From Cyanodermella asteris (taxonomy: Eukaryota; Ascomycota; Lecanoromycetes; Ostropales; Stictidaceae): 64,000 nucleotides of DNA. A program made the translations under genes and the position numbers. The notes below the pieces were generated by a model. The model saw only the letters and a program-made list of their open reading frames with translations, was not told where the DNA came from and ran no database searches. The stretch spans positions 1,224,658-1,288,657 of the forward strand of contig UYJD01000006.1 of assembly GCA_900618795.1 (NCBI GenBank). Reading direction: 5' to 3'. This document shows positions 11,511 through 22,781 of the stretch, piece by piece (position 1 is the stretch's first letter; each line of letters starts with the position of its first letter).

Positions 11511-12227
11511 ATGTCGCTTCCTCCCTCAGCCTACCCCGGTCTCCCCCTCGGCTCCAGCACCAAATATCTCTCCGGACCCGGCACGCACGCATCACAAACC
11601 TCCATAGTGGCATCGAGATCCGGAATCCCGACCCTCACACCCGCGTCTCGAGACTCAAAACCGTCATTGCCAACCTTGTCCGTCCTGCCGAGGCGCACCA
11701 CCTCGGACGCACCCCGATCCCGCGCCGTAGTCTCCTCCACCACCCTCCCGGGCGTCGGCTCCACGGTGCTCGCCCGCGTGACCCGCCTCGAAAAGTCGCG
11801 CGTCGGAGTCAGCATCCTGGTCGTCGACAACGAAAACACCGTCTCCTTATCCGACGCGTTCTCGTCCAGCACCAAAGGTCTTGCCAGTAAATCGAATCAG
11901 CAGCAACAGCAGAGTGAACGGATCGACGAACCGGGCAACGTCAACGCCGAAGGCCTCCCCGCTCTGATCCGGCGCGAAGACGTTCGCGGCTGGGAGATTG
12001 ACAAGGTCAGCGTCCCGGACATGTTCCGCGTGGGCGACGTCGTGCGGGCCGTGGTCATCAGCGTGGGCGATCAGGCGGCGTACTATCTGAGTACGGCGAG
12101 GAACGAGCTGGGCGTGCTGGTCGCGAGGAGCGCGCGGGGCAACGTCATGTTTCCGGTCAGTTGGAAGGAGTTTCGGGATCCGGTGACGGGGTTGTTGGAG
12201 GGGCGAAAGGTTGCGAAGCCGGTTTGA
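11511..12227 (+). CDS. CSL4: RNA exosome cap subunit Csl4
   Basis: S1/zinc-ribbon cap protein of the nuclear and cytoplasmic RNA exosome, which feeds RNA to the 3'-5' exonuclease. Single exon, 238 residues. The start at 11511 is chosen because MSLPPSAYPG followed by GSSTKYLSGPGTH matches the Csl4 N-terminal domain; the frame is open further upstream without similarity. An S1-like region begins at PGVGSTVLARVTRLEK, and the C-terminal part has RVGDVVRAVVISVGDQAAYYLSTARNELGVL split across typical beta-strands. Gln-rich and Ser-rich linkers of low complexity sit between them. An 18-base T run follows the stop by 21 bases. Confidence 0.92.
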   Translation: MSLPPSAYPGLPLGSSTKYLSGPGTHASQTSIVASRSGIPTLTPASRDSKPSLPTLSVLPRRTTSDAPRSRAVVSSTTLPGVGSTVLARVTRLEKSRVGVSILVVDNENTVSLSDAFSSSTKGLASKSNQQQQQSERIDEPGNVNAEGLPALIRREDVRGWEIDKVSVPDMFRVGDVVRAVVISVGDQAAYYLSTARNELGVLVARSARGNVMFPVSWKEFRDPVTGLLEGRKVAKPV

Positions 12228-12248
12228 AAGAGAGGGTCCGAAACGGTG

Positions 12249-12266
12249 TTTTTTTTTTTTTTTTTT
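12249..12266 (+). repeat. T18 homopolymer just downstream of CSL4
   Basis: Eighteen consecutive T bases, followed immediately by GGTGGTGGTGG. It lies 21 bases past the CSL4 stop, so it could belong to the 3' UTR or a termination region. Run length may be misassembled. Confidence 0.8.
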
Positions 12267-12985
12267 GGTGGTGGTGGAGCGGTTGTGTTTAGGCTGTCGA
12301 GTCGCGGGTGCGATGTGGTTTTGACTGGATCGGACCGGACCGGCAGAGCGCCTGCGGTGTACGAGAGGTGGTGGGCAGGCTACGACCTGCTAACGGATGC
12401 ATGGAACTGGTCGCCGTGCGATATGAGGTTTCGGTGTCAGAATTCGATTCGGGGTTCGTCAATGCTCGAGGCGTCTTCAAACCGGCATCCACGGGACATT
12501 TACACGAGGATTTCGTTCAACTGATCACATCGCGTCGTTGACAAGTTATGAAACCCCCATTGTTGGCAACCATGACTGCAGAAGAACATATGCTCTTGAC
12601 CGTTCCCAGATTTGATCTGTCTCTACAAGGACTCTGAGTTGTGGACCCTTCCTCATACTACGATGAAAGACGAAACACATCTATGGGCTTTCGAACATTG
12701 ACGGAATCAAGTTGGACGAAGTGCAACGTGGGGGGTTGCAAAGTGCATGTATTAAGTCGTCGATGAAGTTATTGCATGCATCGGATTGCTGTTTGACATT
12801 GGCCGAGGCCATGCCGAAAAATGGGAATGGAATTCCAGCCTATCCCACAAATGACGGAACGCTTCATGCCATGACATATAACGCCAGTCCCAACCAAAAC
12901 CAATAAAAGTCATTGTTTCATAACATGGTCAGCCCTCGAGCCTCGCGAGCGTTGCGCCACTCCATCGCGCATGCAGAGTCTCGGA
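12267..12985. other. Intergenic, no gene seen
   Basis: Short plus-strand ORFs (up to 92 codons) show no domain or convincing splice structure. This is the shared 3' flank of CSL4 and of the small minus-strand gene at 13.1-13.5 kb. Confidence 0.55.
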
Positions 12986-13108
12986 TCAGCATCGGCCGGC
13001 CTCCCTGATGTAGTCGACACTGCGGCGAGCCTTGTGGTTCTCCATGGCAAAGTCGGCGCCAAGGAGGGTAACGACAAAGACACCGGCGGCGATGAGGACC
13101 TCAACCAT
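12986..13108 (-). CDS. Putative 40-residue membrane microprotein or C-terminal exon
   Basis: ATG at 13108 to TGA at 12986-12988 encodes 40 residues. A strongly hydrophobic segment (VEVLIAAGVFVVTLLGA, residues 2-18) is followed by a charged tail (MENHKARRSVDYIREAG). The composition is far more protein-like than that of neighbouring frames. It lies in the same frame as the spliced gene just upstream on the same strand, separated from it only by TAA and five sense codons. It may be an independent small protein, a readthrough extension, or the tail of a gene broken by a stop. I recognise no family. Confidence 0.35.
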   Translation of the reverse strand: MVEVLIAAGVFVVTLLGADFAMENHKARRSVDYIREAGRC

Positions 13109-13123
13109 GGTGATTAAGTATAA

Positions 13124-13547
13124 TTAGTGTTGCTCGGGCTGGGGCCAGTCGTGGGTCGGTTTCGCGTGGATATGGCTCTCGAGCTCGGCGGCGACGGCGG
13201 TAGCACTTATACCCCACTGCGAAGCGAGGTACTGCGCGTATCTGGCACGATACGAGTCGACGATGGTCTTGGACGAGGCACTACTTGATGCCGAGGTCGA
13301 CGAGGAGATGCTGGTATTTGAGCAAACGCTAGCCTTGCGCGGATTCGATGGACGCTCAACTTCTATGGGAAGAGTGGTGACTAGTAACGATTGTCAGCAT
13401 GATGCCAGATGCATGTACATGTCGGAGTCCGAACATACCCTGGGAGAGAGGCGAAGGTAGACGGGAGGACTGGCGACCCTGGGCAGTAGAGGGCTGAAGA
13501 CGGCCGGAGGTGGAGGGGGAGGTATAGACTTGGGGAGGGGGAGCCAT
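13124..13547 (-). CDS. Unrecognised small spliced protein, 121 residues
   Basis: Minus-strand exon 1 is 13547-13439; the intron is 13381-13438 (GTATGT...CTAG, branch GCTGAC), phase 1; exon 2 is 13380-13124, ending in TAA. The product starts MAPPPQVYTSPSTSG, has a low-complexity Ser-rich middle (SISSSTSASSSASS), and ends with a helical segment IVDSYRARYAQYLASQWG followed by ATAVAAELESHIHAK. Canonical splice signals and the change in composition after the Ser tract support a real gene. I recognise no family. The stop is followed in frame by a possible transmembrane segment (12986-13108). Confidence 0.5.
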
Positions 13548-16500
13548 TCTGATAGCAGATCCGAGATCCGGATGGTAATGTCGTGATGGACAATGGTGAT
13601 TACCCCAGAGAGCTGGGACCACAGTGCAGAATGGACGACGAGCTAAGGGTGTGTGAGTGCTGAGATGCGGGCGTGTGATTGGGCAGTGGGGCGGTCGATA
13701 GCAAGATGGGCGGGTGACACTCGGGCGATCAGTGTGGTAGCGAAGACAAGCTCTTTTGGGAGGCGGAGTAGCGCAGGCCTGGTGGAGGGAGGCTGGGCGA
13801 TATGCAATTGCTGGTCGTGAAACGGCATGGCAAGGCGGGCCGTCGACGGCTTATGTATGAGTTGGATGAAGTGTCAGTATCGCGCCATGAGTTAGGTTGC
13901 GGTGAAGGCGACATGGGCCATCTCGATGGCAGCAAAGCTATGGCTGATCGAGGCGCAATGTGCCAGATCGAGACGGCCATTCAGGGGTCGACGGGAAGCA
14001 GATGGCCGTTAACGACAGGTTTAGCGATCCACATTGCGCTTTGGACCAACAAGCAACGAGTTTTTCTTTAGAAAGGGGCGGCAGACTGGTAATCGCGCAC
14101 AGAAGGGAGAATGACACGCCATGAGATGACATGTGTGGAGCAGCGCCTAGCCGGCGGCCAAGCATCGGGTACGAGTAATTCGACGTCGCCATGGTGAAGG
14201 GGTCGGCGAAATGGCGCGTTCGTGGACGAACGTCGTGATGATGAGAACACCTGAGGACGACGCCGAACGACGAAGAGGGGATTGAGCAGCTGGCAGACCG
14301 GGATGCGGCGACCAGCCCATGGTTGTCTTGCTGAGACAGGCGGTCACCCGTTGGCATTTGCTGTTCAAATAGCTCATCAACTGCCGGGAAGCTGATCATT
14401 GCTGCAGAAGTCGCAACTCACGCTCCGAGTAGGCCGTCTTCCAACATCATTGTGCAGTACAGTATGCGCGATTTATCGTGGCGATTAGCAGTCCGTCCTG
14501 CGCTGTGAGCCTTCTCGAGTGATAGCTCAATATCTCTCACGCTATCTTGTCTCAAAGCAGAGCCAAATTGGAGCCAACCGTTGGCATTAACGCGCAGATC
14601 TCACCTTTGCGGCCAGTATTTTTCGCCTTCTGGCCTCCCTCATCGTCAACCGCTGCCGGGTCTCAGAGGAGACTTGCGCTATCATTGCAAATCGTTGCAC
14701 AGTCAAGCTTTTTAGCAAGGTCAGTCTCCACGAGGTTTGCCGCGGCAAGGGGCGGATCGGCGACCACTCGATCTTGTTGCTCTCCTGCGTGCAGAGTTTC
14801 TGGTTTCTGGGTTCCGGGCACGAGCGACGAATCAGGAGACGTGCTTTGTGATTGCCGCAGCAACCTCGGACAAGCTCGTGCTAAAGTGACGAGTGCATTT
14901 GTCGAAAGGTAAGGTAGGCTGCATGCGCACGGCGATGTCGTGTAAATGCACGCGTACTATCGAGGTCGACGAGACTGCGTGACCTCAGGATCCCGCTGAT
15001 GTGCTCAGATCTCTCCAAATACTTCAGAGTGGATCCCCTGAGACTGCAGCTGCGCAGTGGGCTCTCGAAATCCTGGACTCGGCAGCAGGATTCTTCATTG
15101 TGGCTCGGTGTTCCTGTGTGACTGTGTCTCTAGGGTTATCGTGTGGCTGGAGTCGGCTCGCCAAGCTGCGGCTTGTTAGCGCCAACGCCACAGCCAACGC
15201 CCAGGGGTTCTGGAAGCACATCATCCAGCATTCCAGCCTGCTCCCTGCAACAAGTAAGGTAGGTACCTAGTGTGATGAGAATACATCACGCAGTCGCGTC
15301 CCGGAAAGCAGGACACCAGCACAGTCGATGAGCAACCCCATGCAGCAGGTTTCGCGGCACTACCCCGTGAGACTGAGCTGGTTGAGAGCGTTATCACCAA
15401 TGCAGAAGCTGCCAACTTGGTCTGGGCGGAGGTGGTGCTGTAGCGCGAAGAGCTCGGACCTCCACTGCTGTCAAGACGGGCACTCCGGAACAGCATTTCG
15501 CTTGTTTCAACACACCCGCACTTGTTCCCCCGAGTCCTCTCACTCAATTCTTGCCATTTCGTCTGTTGGCGTACCTCGTCTTCGCGTCCAAGGTCACCGG
15601 CAGCAATGAGCGTCACTTAGCGCGCTGGCGACCCTACAGTGTTCCTCCGCTGCGCCGTTCAGGACGCTTCTACGATGTATCCTTCCACTCGGCCAGGTCT
15701 CTTTGAAGATATCTGCCGAGTACTTGCACTCAAAATGCTACGCCGCCGTGCGATTTCCCGCCTGTCAGGTCACAGCCTCACGTTCCCGCATCGTCCGCAA
15801 ATGGAAACCTGTCAGACCGCCCTGATCGACTTCTTCGCCAGATACGAAGCAGCCATTCTCTGTTTGCCAAATGGACTGCCAACTCGGGTATCTGCTATTC
15901 ATTGAGAGCTCATCATTTCCAACAGCTTCATGCGTCTTGCTCGATCGCTTCGCCAGGTCTGTACGGCGTGGACTTTCAATACAGTACCAGTTACGATTAT
16001 CAATACGCCGAAATCCTCGTCGGCCCTCGTGAGCGCTCGGTTCTGGCAGCATGATGGCGCGAAATGCTGTCAAACTCGCCGAGGTCGTTCCGGGTATGCA
16101 GGCAGGATTTGCAGATGGCGGGATGCTCGTGAGGCATTTAGTCAATGCTACTGCTGCCCACGCACCAATGGGCCATGAACAGGCCATGGGTAGCTTCAGA
16201 TGATCAAGTCACGGCACGAACACGTCCACACTTGTACAGGTAAGGCATGTGCAGCTGAGAGTGAATCCTGAGAGAATTATTCTTCATGAGTCTTGCCAAC
16301 ACGCCCGAGCTTCACCTGATCTCGGACCTCTATTTTACAATTGCTCCATACCCGCCTTCTGCGCATTCCAGGTTCGTCTCTTTGAATTGCCATTATTTCG
16401 AACCCGGCTTTCGCGCTGAATCATAAACATCAGCAAAACTACCCAAACTCCGTCTCCCTGACGCCAGCGCGACACGTGCATGCGTGTAGCTAGTATATCA

Positions 16501-16784
16501 TTAATGCTGTATAGCTGTTGTTGTTGTTGTTGGTTTCGCTCCATGGCGTCGCTTTATGCCTCCGCAGTATACTCGGCCACTCGATCCATTCCGGTGGTTC
16601 TTCAATGAGTGTTTGTGTTTGTCACCGGAGGAAGAGAAATTCCATTTGCTGTCTCAGTATGTTTGACCAAATAGCCTGCCTCGCTGGTGTCCTTCTGGAA
16701 TCTTTGTCGGCGAGGGGCACAGTCGATGGGAACAGAGCTTCTCCATATTGTGCCTTCCACGGTCAATGGCTCGATGGCTCGCTC
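13548..16784. other. 3.2-kb gene-poor stretch
   Basis: No ORF here has a recognisable domain and none could be joined convincingly. The longest frames (13938-14399 minus, 14547-14912 plus, 15221-15616 and 15765-16187 minus) are Arg/Ser/Cys-rich and shadow-like. A (TTG)n run lies at about 16516-16531. Long leaders, noncoding RNA genes or an unrecognised small gene remain possible. Confidence 0.5.
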
Positions 16785-18084
16785 TTACGGCTGTTCGCCA
16801 TGAACCGCCTTCATGTGATGCCTGAGGTTGTGCCCTCTGTTGAAATCTTTACCACAGACCCTGCACCTTGTCTTTGGTGCATTCCAGTGTGTCTCCCGCA
16901 TGTGTCGCTGCAGGTTGCTGGGCAGCCACGCCGCCTTGCCTGTAAACATCTTTCCACACTCTTTGCATTGTACCGACGCCTTCTCGGCTTCTTCCGGTAA
17001 TGATCCCGATGACTTGCGGCCTGCGGAAACTTCAGAGGCTCTGCTCGATCCTCTTCTTGATCTTTGCGCCGCCGCCGCCGCCGCCTCACCAATGTTTGCG
17101 TGGGGATCAAGTTGCAGCTGCGCAGAGCCCTGCGAATGGTGCGATGGCACAATTGTGCTGGTGTTGCTCAATGCCCTGCTCCTGCTTCGCGGCGAGGCCG
17201 GTTGGTCCATCTGATGGGGCCCAGCTGAATTGTCCCCAAACCCGGGAGAGACTGGAACGTTCATGTGGAATGGGTCGAGATTCAACTGCATCATTTGAGG
17301 ACTGCTTCGTTGCAAGACCTCAGGGCTGTTGCGCGGACTCAGGTGAGTGTTGTGCGCTCCGGCAATGTTGGAGCTTGGCAGCTCGAAAGTCATTGCGGGC
17401 GTGTAATGTTGCTGATACGGCGAGTACGCCGCAGCGGTTTGCGGTAGCGTGTCGTTTGAAAACTCAGCAAACGACGATTCTAATTGTGTCTCGTCATACT
17501 CACTGTAATTCCTTTTCTGCTCCTGGACGAATGCCGGTGTTGGCGAGTGACCAGGTCCGCCCTCGGTCGAAATGAAGACCTCTGGAAAAGTGTCTCGTTC
17601 AAACTCTGCAAACTGGTTGCTAAACAGATGGCTCTGCTCGGCCCCGGAATGGCTCGGATGATGATGGTTGACGTTCATGGTTGGACTGGGGTCTGCTGGT
17701 ACGGGGGACTGGGCGTCGTCGCTTGCGACAATGGCCGGTACTGAACCTGACGGGCTGATGTTGCCTTCCTCGCTTGAGCTGCTGTCGATTGAATACGGGA
17801 GTTCCCAGCAGAAGCTTTCCTCTTTGCGGCAGTAAGGACAGTCGTAAACGCCACGTTCCAGGTAGGGACAGGATGAAATGTGGTTCACCAATTCTAGATA
17901 CTGTTGGTCTTCGAACGTTTTCTTACAGGACGATAATGGGCAGGTCAACCGCTCCCGCTTGCTAATGCTTAGGTCAAGAGTGCGAAACAGCATGACCCAG
18001 CAGAGAAAGCGGTAGTGGGGGGCCTTGGGGTGAGGTTCACCTTGAGGTATGTTCGTCAAACGTTGGAAACTGCGGCGACACCAT
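16785..18084 (-). CDS. C2H2 zinc-finger protein, probable transcription factor
   Basis: Exon 1 is 18084-18041, starting MVSPQFPTFDEHTS. The phase-2 intron is 17962-18040 (GTGAAC, branch CCTAAG, TTAG). Exon 2 runs to the stop at 16785, giving about 406 residues. The N terminus has a Cys-rich module (LTCPLSSCKKTF, then HISSCPYL and YDCPYCRKEE), which could bind zinc. A long Ser/Pro/Gln-rich middle carries an Ala6 run encoded by GCN repeats and SPRNSPEV-type proline-directed sites. The C terminus has two C2H2 fingers: CKECGKMFTG...HMRETH, with a long 16-residue loop, and CRVCGKDFNRGHNLRHHMKAVH in family spacing. Nuclear DNA binding is inferred; the target is unknown. The start was chosen because the longer unspliced frame has no ATG and the spliced N terminus removes an in-frame non-homologous stretch. 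Confidence 0.82.
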
Positions 18085-21000
18085 TAGCAAGCATTCAGGC
18101 AACAAGTCAAAAGGAGCAGCGTTGGTGTGAGTCACTGGCAGCGTAGGTCCCCGGGATGGGACTGTTGAGGTTCAGGACTGCGGGCGGGCTGAAACAAGTA
18201 GCTGGGGTGCGACGACCTCGTGGATCCCGCCGGCGCTACGGCGGGAACGGCTTCCAACGACGCAAGCCGTTGCGCCAGTGGACAGCACCGGCCGGAACGG
18301 CGACGGGGAACGGCGGCACGACAGCGAGGAGGGAGAGCGGCATCGGCATAGTCGATGTCGCCAGGGCGAGGGTGGAGACTGGGGAAGCGCGCACAGTATG
18401 GGTCTAAGCAGCAAGTGGAAAGACTTACGCGCAACACTGTGCAATTGCTTCGTGATGGGAGCCCGATGCTGGAGACTCGAGATAGGGGACAGACCACATG
18501 CTGCAGCTGCAGTCCTTATATATGAAGTTGCGAAGAAGAAGGTGGCGCGGTAGTCGGCCAGGAAGTATTATGGCATCCGGTCCCGACTCACCGGAGGCAC
18601 AGGGGATCAATGAGGCTTATGGGAGGCTTAACTGCGTGGAGAAGAGCAAGGATATATAATCATTCACGCACACTGCCGGAGTGCTTGCTGAAGAGAAGTC
18701 GAGGCCAATAGCATCATCGAAGAGTGGAAATCCATGCAGGGTCCAGGAATGATACGAAGGATAGAGGGCGCAGAGAAGTGACCTAGAGATGTTTCGATGG
18801 GGGAATGACGATGGGTGCTAAGTCGAGCCTGAGTACTGGTACGTACCATTACCGCTTGGGTGATGAACGGTACCGCAGGTTGCTGATTGCCACGCCGCAC
18901 ACCCACGCCGCTGAAAAAATCCGGTCAGGGTGAGCCGTGTGCTGGAGAAGAAGACGTGTTGGAGTCTTGGGCCAATTGGAAAATGGCGAGCTGGGGAGAA
19001 TGGTTATTCCCGTGAAGGTGAACGCTACGCTACAAGGAGGTAGCGAGGCGGACCAGCGAGAGAGGAGCCGCGACAGATGGAAGCATAATGGCGAAGATGG
19101 TCAGCACAGATAGAAGGACGGGTGACATGGCACTGGGTCGTCGAGATGAGCCATGCAGCAGGGCAGTATGTATGTAGCGTGGGCAAAGAGCCGATGTCCG
19201 AGTGGTGGAAAGGCGGCACGGGCAGGGCGGTTGAGCAGATCAGATAATAGCGCCTCCTGCACAGCCAAGTGGTTTGAGTGAATTGAAAACGGTGCGGGTC
19301 GATCAAGCAATGGCGGTGCGGACTAGGGAACAGGCTGCGCAACAAGCACGATAGATGCAGGTAGTAGAGTCTACCTAGTCCAGGAACAGTAGAAGCCGGG
19401 CACGGTGTCTGGAGTCGCAGGTCTAACGGACAAACACGATGGGGTGGAGCTGCACTGCAGGCAGTCATACGGTACCAGTAGTGGCAGTACTAGTAGCAGT
19501 AGTTGCAGCAAGAGTGTGGAGCAGCGCTGCGACCAATCTTCAGCCGCACATAAGATGGAGAGCTTTGGTGGAGACAGGCAAGAGAGGACAGCCCGGATGA
19601 GACGAGCGGTCGCCGTGGTCGTTGAGAAAGCCGTCAACGCTAGCTGTTTTGGGAAATCTCTGCGGCCAAGGCGAGCATGCTGACTGACTGACTGCCTTTG
19701 AAAACTTTCTCTCTCTTCCTCCCGCTACAGCGCCTCTTCCCGACTCCCACCCTCTCCACCGCGTCTGGCTGGACAGGCAATATGGCGAACGCTGCTCCAG
19801 CTTCACTGCCCCAGCCTGAAAGTCCTGAGTCCTCATAAGGCGCCAGCCAGACAAGGCAGCATCCAGAACGGCAAATAAGAGAAGACCCATCGGAAGACAA
19901 CACATCAACACGGCACCAATTAGCCTCTGATCGCAACCTGCTATGCATCCGAGCCCTCGACGGGCCCATCTGTGGAACATCACGCATGCCAGCGGCTGCA
20001 TCGGCGCGCAATTCGCTATCCAGATCTGCAGGCTGGGGTTGCGGCAGCGCGTCAGCCTGGCCAGTCATGGGCCATGCAGAGGCTTAATGAAAGTTTGCAC
20101 CCTACAATCACGTTCTGGTCGCATCGCAGGTCGCTGTGCTGTTTCGACGTACCATTCTCGGGCGCTTCTGGAGGTGGTCCGCCGTCATAAAGGAGCGTCT
20201 GAGCGCGAGAAACACTTACATACACCTTGCTTGAGCCTCGACGCAACCTCCGCGGCCATTCCACTTCTGACTCCAACACGAGCACGACCACGTTTGCGTC
20301 CCGGGGCTCTATCGCAACCGCTGATGTCTTCAGCCCTCCAGCCAGCTAATGTCCGCCACTTCCACACTTCCACCCACCATCGTGTCGCGCCCACGGCCAG
20401 CAACCCGCAGCCGAAGTGTACATATTTTGCCGTCTCTGGCCGCTTCTGCTCGTCCATGCTGTCCACGTTGCGCACCCTGTTCACCAACAGCACGTGAGTC
20501 AAGAAGGAGCATGCGCAGGCACAGTAATGCGGTGAAGACCGATGTTTCCTCCGAGTCTGGCATGCTGCTGCGCCCGACACATCACGACACAGCTTTGCGG
20601 CACAGCACCACTCCTGGTGAGGGTGGAGGTGAGCCTTTGGCATACACGGCGAGTCACCGTTCGAAAATCACAAGTCGGCTTCTCATGCCGAGCCTCCGTC
20701 GCTGTGTGTCCGTATCCGCGACCTTCAGAGTGTCGAAACACTGCAGCCTAATAAGACATTCCGGCTGCCATTGACCTCAGCTCGACAAATCATTGCAGAC
20801 TTTGCCTCACCAGCAATCCGACATTGCCGCACGAGCCCTGCTCTCATCGCCCCGTTCTCTCGACCACTTGGCTGGCATGCTTTAGTGCTCTACATGCCCC
20901 ACATTCTGGGCGAAGAGAGAGGCGGGTTCTCACGGATTTACCGCGTCTACATCACCGGCCTGTAGGCGACCGCAAGGTTCTCACTGCCCGCACACTGTAC

Positions 21001-22781
21001 ATACTGGACCTCCCAAGTCCTGCTCTACCCGAGAAGACCCACACAAGGCCATGCTCCTGACTACAGTACCATCATCACTCTTCGCCTTCCGGATACAGTA
21101 TCGAGTACAGTCCGCAGTCCGCTCCGCTCTACTGTCGACGAGACTGATTCTGTCCACATGGCTTGTTATTAATGCGCTCTCGCTTAGACCTCCCTGCCAC
21201 TGGCTACGGAAACGGTCGCATATCGCGCGGCCCGATGGAGCACCTTGCACGGCGAAACTGAGTTGCGACACCATCCTTACCGTCTCTCGGCCTCTTCCCA
21301 GCGGGTCTTCGAGGAAGCCAACACGAGTGTAATCCTCCAACCACACGGCATCTCGATCAGAACATACACGTACATGTACCATTGCCCTCGCTGCAATCAC
21401 CTTGTGAGTCGAGGTTATGATTTACTTGCATGCATGATTATAATATCTAAAATGCTCCGCTATAGTGTCACTGCTTCCTGTCTACCAACGGCCCTGGTTG
21501 CTGAGGTAAGTAGCCATCACGCGGATATGTCCGAACAGCCTCAATCATAGTATCCTTTAGCAGCAGACACGCGGCGTCGTAGGGGCACAGTACCAATCTC
21601 GGGGGTCATTACCTGCAGCGGTAATTGAGCAAGTAAGATGCTCGAGGCTGGCAAGTGCCACTAGTGTTGGCCACGGGGCCCTCGGTCGGCGACAGAGGAG
21701 CTGCCACGAACAAAGTGATCTCAGATCGCTCCCAGCGCTGCGGTTGATGCTGCAACGGGAACCGTCAACCATGTGTCTGGTGCCAAGCGTCGGGAAGACT
21801 GAAAACTCGGTTTGCGCTGAGCCACGCCCGCTGCTCCAATCGTCCGCCGTCGGTTGCGTTTCCCGTTCCGCTCTTTCCGGACATGTCGAGCGCCCATCAC
21901 CGCGCCCTCCCGTCCGGCCAATGCCATGTCCAGAACGACTCCAGACACGCGGGCAATGACCCGTTTACGAACCAGTGCGTCCAACAGCTCTGCATGGCAC
22001 AGCATCAGGTTAAGGTTCCCACATGCCCTTGCTGATCGTCCAGCGTGCGGGCCTACGATTTGGTCTGATACAGTATTGTATCATATTATAGCCACTTCAG
22101 CGTACTGCATCATCGCACAAGACAGACTTCGAGAAAAAGCGTATTGTCGCTGATGTATGTGCCTCACGTAAGACCATGTCATCATCTACATTTGCGTCGG
22201 CATCAGCTTAACGACAACTTCATAGTCATAAGCCTCTACGCGTGTGGGACCTGTCGATTCCATGGGCGTCAAACGAGCAAGCCGAGCAGAGATCGGCTTT
22301 GACAGACGCTCTTCTCGGAACATCTTGTGCACCGAATCCCGAATCACTGTCTACTACCCGAACGTTTTGACAAGCTGGTGTCGTGTCTAGCACCAATTCT
22401 CTCGCCAGCGAGCCAATCCTCTCGATTTGTGCTCTTGCGTCGCTCTACCAGTCAAGCTGTGAGCTTGGCCTCACGCGGGCTTCTGATCGTTCCTGGCGTC
22501 CCGGACATGCAGCCTCTAACACAGGTAAGACAACTGAGTGACGGCTCTGGAAATCCGGCAGGACTCAGCCCTGTCGGGCAACCTGAAAGCTTGTGCGATA
22601 TAGCCACGCCTGCGGCTGTTACTGCTGAGCAATGAGTATTGCCTGGTCCGTAAGGCTGGTGCCATGACTTCGTCACGAAGAGCCGCAAGTCCTTTCCACA
22701 ATTCCTGAGTTTCACCTGTCTACTTCGATGCAAACCATACGGTATCAAAAGTCCTTTGACTGTGTGACGATCTCCGCGGCT
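18085..22781. other. 4.7-kb gene-free region upstream of the zinc-finger gene
   Basis: No frame carries a recognisable domain. Many short ORFs (60-190 codons) overlap on both strands with shadow-like composition. Simple-sequence patches include GTAGTGGCAGTACTAGTAGCAGTAG near 19474-19505 (broken here into short units) and a CTGA triplet repeat near 19679-19691. Such a long empty region 5' of a fungal transcription-factor gene fits an extended promoter, a long 5' UTR with upstream ORFs, or noncoding RNA. The sequence alone does not choose. Confidence 0.5.

Noticed and set aside
13938-14399. 153-codon minus-strand ORF
   Set aside because: No domain, low-complexity Ser/Arg/Pro bias and no conserved motif; chance frame in a gene-poor stretch.
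19943-20497. 184-codon plus-strand ORF in the empty 18-22.8 kb region
   Set aside because: Arg/Ser/His/Cys-rich composition like other chance frames there and no domain.
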